Shown piece by piece: positions 7,529-10,823 of a stretch of 10,823 nt of DNA. The notes below the pieces were generated by a model. It was not told the origin of the DNA. It saw only the letters and a list, made by a program, of their open reading frames with translations, and did no database searches. The stretch spans positions 1 to 10,823 of the forward strand of contig QAKH01000032.1 of assembly GCA_003343885.1 (NCBI GenBank), given 5' to 3'. A program made the position numbers and the translations under genes. Within the stretch, counting starts at the first letter, position 1, and every line of letters starts with the position of its first letter. Source of the stretch: Clostridiales bacterium. GTDB lineage: Bacteria; Bacillota; Clostridia; Oscillospirales; CAG-382.

Positions 7529-8245
7529 TTATTTCTTGCTTTTTTTGAAAGAAAATTTTGATTCTGTGCCATGCGCTAATCTTGACAGGTTGGCATGGTG
7601 CTTTAAAATTACTGCTATTGCCATAATGAATGAGCAAATGAAAGCAAAACCGCTTCCGGGAGCGGCGCTCGGACCGCCGAAATACGAGTAAAATGTTACG
7701 AGCGGGAAGACAGCCGCAGCGAGCACAGATCCCAAAGAAATATACCTTGTGCATATAACACATATCAGGAAAACTGCTATAACGCATAAGAATGCCATGG
7801 GATTCAGTACAAGAATTGCCGCAGCGGCGGTAGCAACGCCTTTTCCACCTTTAAAATTGTAGTACAGCGGAAATATATGTCCTATCATGCAGCCGAGGGC
7901 AGCGGCATATCCTCCGTGAAATATTCCCATAAGGAAACAACCGATGACTACTGACAAAACTGCTTTTAACATATCGCCTATAATTGTGAGAGCCGCCGCT
8001 TTGTTGCCGTAAGTACGCATCATATTTGTAGTTCCTGCGTTTTTGCTGCCGTGTGTGCGAATATCGTCACCATACATTTTTTTAGAAAGAATAAGGGCGA
8101 AATTAAGACTTCCGAGCAAGTATCCTATTAAAGCCGTAAGTACTATACCGGCAATAAGTACAGCGGTTCCGGGAGCGCCCGGCATCTTTGAAACAGCGGA
8201 AGTAATAAGGCCCTTTGAAAAAGCTTCGTTTATAATTTCAAACAT
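7529..8245 (-). CDS. plsY: Acyl-phosphate:glycerol-3-phosphate acyltransferase PlsY
   Basis: An integral membrane enzyme that transfers the acyl group from acyl-phosphate (made by PlsX) to glycerol-3-phosphate, giving lysophosphatidate, the first committed step of phospholipid synthesis. The sequence has the three PlsY motifs: GSLNFALILSK (45-55), GSKNAGTTNMMRTYGN (66-81) and GHIFPLYYNFKGGKG (122-136). Six or so hydrophobic segments are visible. At 238 residues it is longer than the usual 200 or so, because of about 20 extra N-terminal residues and a basic tail (KFSFKKSKK). The ATG at 8245 is used. AAGGAG (8258-8263) lies 12 bases upstream, a rather long spacing, but no better in-frame start exists, and the internal M21 lacks a site. 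That site sits just after the stop codon of the preceding permease gene, suggesting translational coupling. Confidence 0.95.
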   Translation of the reverse strand: MFEIINEAFSKGLITSAVSKMPGAPGTAVLIAGIVLTALIGYLLGSLNFALILSKKMYGDDIRTHGSKNAGTTNMMRTYGNKAAALTIIGDMLKAVLSVVIGCFLMGIFHGGYAAALGCMIGHIFPLYYNFKGGKGVATAAAAILVLNPMAFLCVIAVFLICVICTRYISLGSVLAAAVFPLVTFYSYFGGPSAAPGSGFAFICSFIMAIAVILKHHANLSRLAHGTESKFSFKKSKK

Positions 8246-8267
8246 TGTTAAATGAGTCTCCTTGGTA

Positions 8268-9536
8268 CTACTTTTTTGTATTGATATCTTCTGTTTTCTC
8301 GGTTGATTTATCTTCAGGGGAAATGTCGCTGTCCGGAATTTCTGAGCAAGCCGAACACAAACAGTTTATATCTTTGCCTGTGTAACCTTTTTTGGAAAGC
8401 GCACGGTTGCATAAATATTTGATAAAATCGTATATAAGAGCAAAAATCGGAACGGCAAGAAGCAAACCTACAATGCCCATGAGAGAACCCATGATAAGCA
8501 ATGCAAAAATTACCCAGAATGATGACAAACCGATTTTTTGTCCGATAATCTTAGGTCCTATTACGTTTCCGTCGAGCTGTTGAAGAACAAGAATAAATAT
8601 GGCAAACCAAATAGCCTTTATGGGATCGTCTAACAGTATGATGAATGCCGAGGGAATCGCTCCCATAAAAGGTCCAAAGTAGGGAATAACGTTCGTTACT
8701 CCTACTACTACGCTTACAAGAGGCGAATAGGGAATAGCAAGAATGTTCATTCCGAAGAAGCACAGTACTCCGATAATAAATGAGTCTATAATCTTTCCGC
8801 TTATAAATCCGCCGAAAGTACGGTGCATTTTTATTGTTCCCTGTATCAGGACTTGTGCACGTTCTTTTTTGAAAACTGCATAAAGAAGTTTTTTGGATTG
8901 GCAGGAAAACCGTTTCTTATCTGCAAGCATGTATATTGAAATGATAAATCCCAAAACAAAGTTCCATATTTGCGTTGCAAATCCGGTTATAAAAGTGATA
9001 ATACGTGGAGTATACCGGGTAAGAGTGTCGTAGACTTTTTCCAACCAGTCTACCAAACTGTTTTCAGTACTCGTGAGAAATCCGCTTATGGCATCAGAAG
9101 AAAGCAGAGGAAAATCGGACAGATTTAAATCAAGAAATTTTTCCACCGCAGAAATGTAAGAAGGAAAGTTTCCGTAGAGTTTTTGAAAACTTTGCCAAAG
9201 CTGAGGACCTATTATGTAAAAGAACAGTGCAATGAATGCAAGTGCTATCACGTATGTGAAGATAAGCGATGTAATCTTAATAGAACGATTTGAGTGACGT
9301 TTTTTTGAGCAGAATAACTTTTTTAGTATATCTGTAAGTAAATTGTAGACAGGGTTAAGAATGTAAGCTATTGCAAATCCGTAAAAAAAGGGACTGAGAA
9401 GGCCGATAAGGGAACCAATCGCACTTTTTACGTCTTTCCAAAATATTATCAGCAGGATGTATGAAATCAATATTGCCGCAACAATAAGAACATAAGCCGC
9501 AATAGTATTGTACTTTTTATTGAACTCCGGTTTCAC
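8268..9536 (-). CDS. AI-2E/UPF0118-family membrane permease
   Basis: A membrane protein of the AI-2E family transporter group (formerly UPF0118/DUF20), related to TqsA/YdiK-type proteins and some Na+/H+ antiporters. About eight hydrophobic segments are visible: two at the N-terminus (about 13-62), one near 90-112, then after a long non-membrane region (about 115-180) the conserved C-terminal half. That half holds IDSFIIGVLCF (252-262), VIPYFGPFMGAIPSA (285-299) and QQLDGNVIGPKIIG (321-334), counted from the upstream ATG. A hydrophilic tail holds C-x-C-x2-C (C394, C396, C399). Two starts are possible. The ATG at 9542 lies only 1 base from GGAGG, whereas the in-frame GTG at 9536 lies 7 bases away and is preferred. 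It is the first gene after a strong promoter and 22 bases before plsY. The substrate is unknown; the family name does not prove autoinducer-2 export. Confidence 0.88.
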   Translation of the reverse strand: MKPEFNKKYNTIAAYVLIVAAILISYILLIIFWKDVKSAIGSLIGLLSPFFYGFAIAYILNPVYNLLTDILKKLFCSKKRHSNRSIKITSLIFTYVIALAFIALFFYIIGPQLWQSFQKLYGNFPSYISAVEKFLDLNLSDFPLLSSDAISGFLTSTENSLVDWLEKVYDTLTRYTPRIITFITGFATQIWNFVLGFIISIYMLADKKRFSCQSKKLLYAVFKKERAQVLIQGTIKMHRTFGGFISGKIIDSFIIGVLCFFGMNILAIPYSPLVSVVVGVTNVIPYFGPFMGAIPSAFIILLDDPIKAIWFAIFILVLQQLDGNVIGPKIIGQKIGLSSFWVIFALLIMGSLMGIVGLLLAVPIFALIYDFIKYLCNRALSKKGYTGKDINCLCSACSEIPDSDISPEDKSTEKTEDINTKK

Positions 9537-9571
9537 ATACATCCCTCCCCAGTTTAATATATATACTTTTA

Positions 9572-9607
9572 TCGGTTAATTATATCACAGTAATATCCAC
9601 ATTTCAA
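9572..9607 (-). promoter_or_regulatory. Sigma-A-type promoter for the permease-plsY-lon operon
   Basis: On the minus strand, TTGAAA (9607 to 9602) is the -35 and TATAAT (9584 to 9579) a perfect -10, with exactly 17 bases between them. TGA directly before the -10 gives an extended -10 (TG-n). Transcription should start near 9572, leaving a leader of about 35 bases before the permease start. The -35 lies 30 bases from the insertion sequence end at 9637, so the core promoter is intact but any upstream activator site could have been displaced. Confidence 0.85.
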
Positions 9608-9636
9608 TAGTAATTATGTATTTTTACTTTTCCTTA

Positions 9637-9661
9637 TGTAGAGTTACAATAGATGTGAGAC
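9637..9661 (+). repeat. Left terminal inverted repeat of the insertion sequence
   Basis: Compared with the reverse complement of 10799-10823, 18 of 25 positions match without gaps, and about 21 if one base is gapped on each side. TGTA at the tip and GATGTGAGAC at the inner end are exact. Weaker A-rich similarity continues inward for another 15-20 bases. Confidence 0.7.
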
Positions 9662-9675
9662 CGAAAGTATAGAAA

Positions 9676-9742
9676 AAGTGATTGAGTCATGTTAAAATAA
9701 TGTTATCCCTAACAAACTCTAACAGAAAGGACCCAATCACTT
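9676..9742 (+). promoter_or_regulatory. Hairpin covering the transposase ribosome binding site
   Basis: Arms 9676-9688 (AAGTGATTGAGTC) and 9730-9742 (GACCCAATCACTT) pair at 12 of 13 positions. The right arm ends 1 base before the transposase ATG (9744) and includes the last bases of the AAAGGA ribosome binding site (9726-9731). A small inner hairpin, TGTTA-TCCC-TAACA, occupies 9701-9714. Any transcript entering from outside the element would contain both arms and hide the start. Families such as IS10 and IS50 use this arrangement to avoid activation by outside transcription; its role here is inferred. Confidence 0.5.
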
Positions 9743-9743
9743 C

Positions 9744-10694
9744 ATGAGTAATTATACCACAACAAAGAGATATTGTCCACACTTAATTACAACAAAAATA
9801 AATGCAGTAAAACTATACCGGTTAGAAAAAGATATAGACTTTGTATGCAGAAGGTATCATATTTCAAAAGCGTCGCTTATGCGTTGGAACAAAGCATATG
9901 ACGGCACAAAGGAATCGTTGACACCAAAGTCGCACAGACCACATTCAGAGCACCCCAATGCCCACACAGAGCAAGAGTTAAAATGGATAAAGGACTATCA
10001 TAGAAGAAATCCTGACATTTCAATTTGCGAGCTGTTCGGTAAACTACGAGAGGATAAGGCGTATTCGCGTCATCCCGGCTCTCTGTATAGAGTTTTTGTC
10101 CGTCTGGGCTTCAGAAAGAAAGTTGAATCCACAAAGAAAAAGAGCAAGCACAACGGTTATTACGATACACCTACAGAGCTGGGGGTAAAGTGGCAGCTTG
10201 ATGTTAAATATGTTCCTGTAGCCTGCTATTCGGGTAAAGATGGGGAAAAATACTATCAATATACAATGCTTGAAGAAGCATCAAGAAAGCGGTTTATTTA
10301 TCCTTACAAAGAACAAAGCGGCTTTTCCACCATAGATTTTGTGAAGCGTGCGATTACATATTTTGGTTACGCACCTACCACAATCCAAACAGATAATGGC
10401 GGTGAGTTTACGAATACCAAAAAGACAGATAGAGTGCATATTTTTGACAAATTCTGCCGTTATTACAATATAACACACAAACTCATACGCCCGAAAACAC
10501 CTTGGCATAATGGCAAGGTGGAACGCAGTCACAGAAACGACCAAGAGCGTTTCTACAATTATTTGCGTTTTTATTCATATGAGGATCTACTCGTTCAAAT
10601 GAAGCGTTACTTGTACCGCTCAAACCGTATTCCAATGTCGGTTTTGGGATGGAAATCACCTGAACAAAAACACAATGAACTCTTGTCGCTTTGA
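9744..10694 (+). CDS. IS481-family-like DDE transposase
   Basis: A 316-residue transposase that would cut and join the ends of its own element. The N-terminal part (about 15-65) is a helix-turn-helix DNA-binding domain ending in LTPKSHRPH, typical of the IS481 group; a second helical region covers about 75-125. The integrase core (rve fold) follows, with a DDE triad at D153 (WQLDVKY), D217 (QTDNGGEF) and E260 (NGKVERSH). Forty-two residues separate the second D from E, against about 35 in the common pattern, owing to extra residues after GGEF (about 222-235). No stop or frameshift interrupts the frame, so it looks functional. The ATG at 9744 has AAAGGA 12 bases upstream, and a hairpin overlaps that site. 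It is transcribed away from the housekeeping operon. The family call rests on motifs; the IS name is not recognised. Confidence 0.9.
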   Translation: MSNYTTTKRYCPHLITTKINAVKLYRLEKDIDFVCRRYHISKASLMRWNKAYDGTKESLTPKSHRPHSEHPNAHTEQELKWIKDYHRRNPDISICELFGKLREDKAYSRHPGSLYRVFVRLGFRKKVESTKKKSKHNGYYDTPTELGVKWQLDVKYVPVACYSGKDGEKYYQYTMLEEASRKRFIYPYKEQSGFSTIDFVKRAITYFGYAPTTIQTDNGGEFTNTKKTDRVHIFDKFCRYYNITHKLIRPKTPWHNGKVERSHRNDQERFYNYLRFYSYEDLLVQMKRYLYRSNRIPMSVLGWKSPEQKHNELLSL

Positions 10695-10764
10695 GGTGTC
10701 GACACTGCGTGTCGTCTCCGCTCGGTTTCGCTTCGCTACACCTCTCTTCGCCCCCACGCAGTGT
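10693..10764 (+). terminator. Structured tail after the transposase, possible terminator/pseudoknot
   Basis: Two inverted repeats are interleaved. GAGGTGT (10693-10699, starting inside the stop codon) pairs with ACACCTC (10738-10744), and ACACTGCGTG (10702-10711) pairs with CACGCAGTGT (10755-10764). The order A-B-A'-B' could fold as an H-type pseudoknot, or the two stems could exclude each other. GTGTCGACAC (10696-10705) is also a perfect palindrome. The 10-bp stem is followed by a T-rich stretch (about 10765-10797), giving it terminator character. The block is much more GC-rich than the rest of the element. Confidence 0.45.
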
Positions 10765-10798
10765 ATTTTAACTGTATTCTTTCTTTTTTATCTTTTTA

Positions 10799-10823
10799 GT
10801 CTCACATCATTGACAAATATACA
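10799..10823 (+). repeat. Right terminal inverted repeat of the insertion sequence
   Basis: The inverted partner of 9637-9661: GTCTCACATC (10799-10808) is exact, the middle is imperfect, and the terminal TACA matches the TGTA of the left end. It runs to the last base of the window, so its true outer end and the flanking duplication are not visible. Confidence 0.65.

Larger units (their letters stand above)
9637..10823 (+). mobile_element. IS481-like insertion sequence, complete or nearly so
   Basis: About 1.19 kb containing one DDE transposase ORF between imperfect terminal inverted repeats that start TGTA (9637) and end TACA (10823). The best-matched inner part is GATGTGAGAC (9652-9661), inverted at 10799-10808. 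The single transposase ORF without a frameshift fits the IS481 family rather than IS3. The outer right repeat coincides with the window edge, so the right flank and any target duplication cannot be seen. An alternative, shorter boundary (TGTGAGAC at 9654 to 10806) gives no flanking direct repeat. The element lies upstream of, and points away from, the minus-strand operon. Confidence 0.78.

Noticed and set aside
9744..10694. IS3-type element with programmed frameshift
   Set aside because: A single uninterrupted ORF contains both the DNA-binding and DDE domains, without a second overlapping ORF.
1..10823. CRISPR array, tRNA or rRNA genes, phage or defence system
   Set aside because: No regularly spaced direct repeats, cloverleaf sequences or defence-type proteins were seen on either strand.

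Overview
The window looks like chromosomal DNA from a low-to-moderate GC member of the Firmicutes, most likely a clostridial (Ruminococcaceae/Oscillospiraceae-like) anaerobe. The grounds are the lon-ysxC adjacency seen in Firmicutes, the single-chain (alpha2) glycyl-tRNA synthetase, PlsY-type phospholipid synthesis, AT-rich spacers and strong AGGAGG-type ribosome binding sites. The genus is an inference and cannot be fixed from this sequence alone.

Layout. Positions 1-298 carry no gene. Positions 17-145 form one long nested imperfect inverted repeat, probably a MITE-like repeat or a structured RNA; 146-298 is AT-rich with a short palindrome at the acyltransferase stop codon. From 299 to 9536, seven genes all lie on the minus strand. 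In transcription order they are: an AI-2E/UPF0118-family membrane permease, plsY (glycerol-3-phosphate acyltransferase), lon (ATP-dependent protease), ysxC/engB (50S assembly GTPase), lysA (diaminopimelate decarboxylase), glyQS (glycyl-tRNA synthetase) and a membrane acyltransferase-3. A near-consensus extended -10 promoter at 9579-9607 drives the first gene. Gaps are mostly 22-87 bases with no clear internal terminator until a hairpin plus T6 after glyQS (1499-1528). The first six genes could therefore form one housekeeping operon covering envelope lipid synthesis, protein quality control, ribosome assembly, lysine/peptidoglycan precursor supply and tRNA charging. The acyltransferase sits behind the terminator, with its ribosome binding site abutting the T-tract. 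A direct/inverted repeat cluster before lon (7479-7518) could be a regulatory site.

From 9637 to the right edge lies an apparently intact IS481-like insertion sequence. It has one DDE transposase, TGTA...TACA imperfect terminal inverted repeats, a hairpin that covers the transposase ribosome binding site, and a GC-rich structured tail with two interleaved inverted repeats. The outer right repeat ends exactly at the last base, which suggests an assembly edge at a repeated element. No CRISPR array, tRNA, rRNA, phage or defence system is present. The coding content is mainly ordinary housekeeping, and the unusual signals are the structured non-coding pieces.
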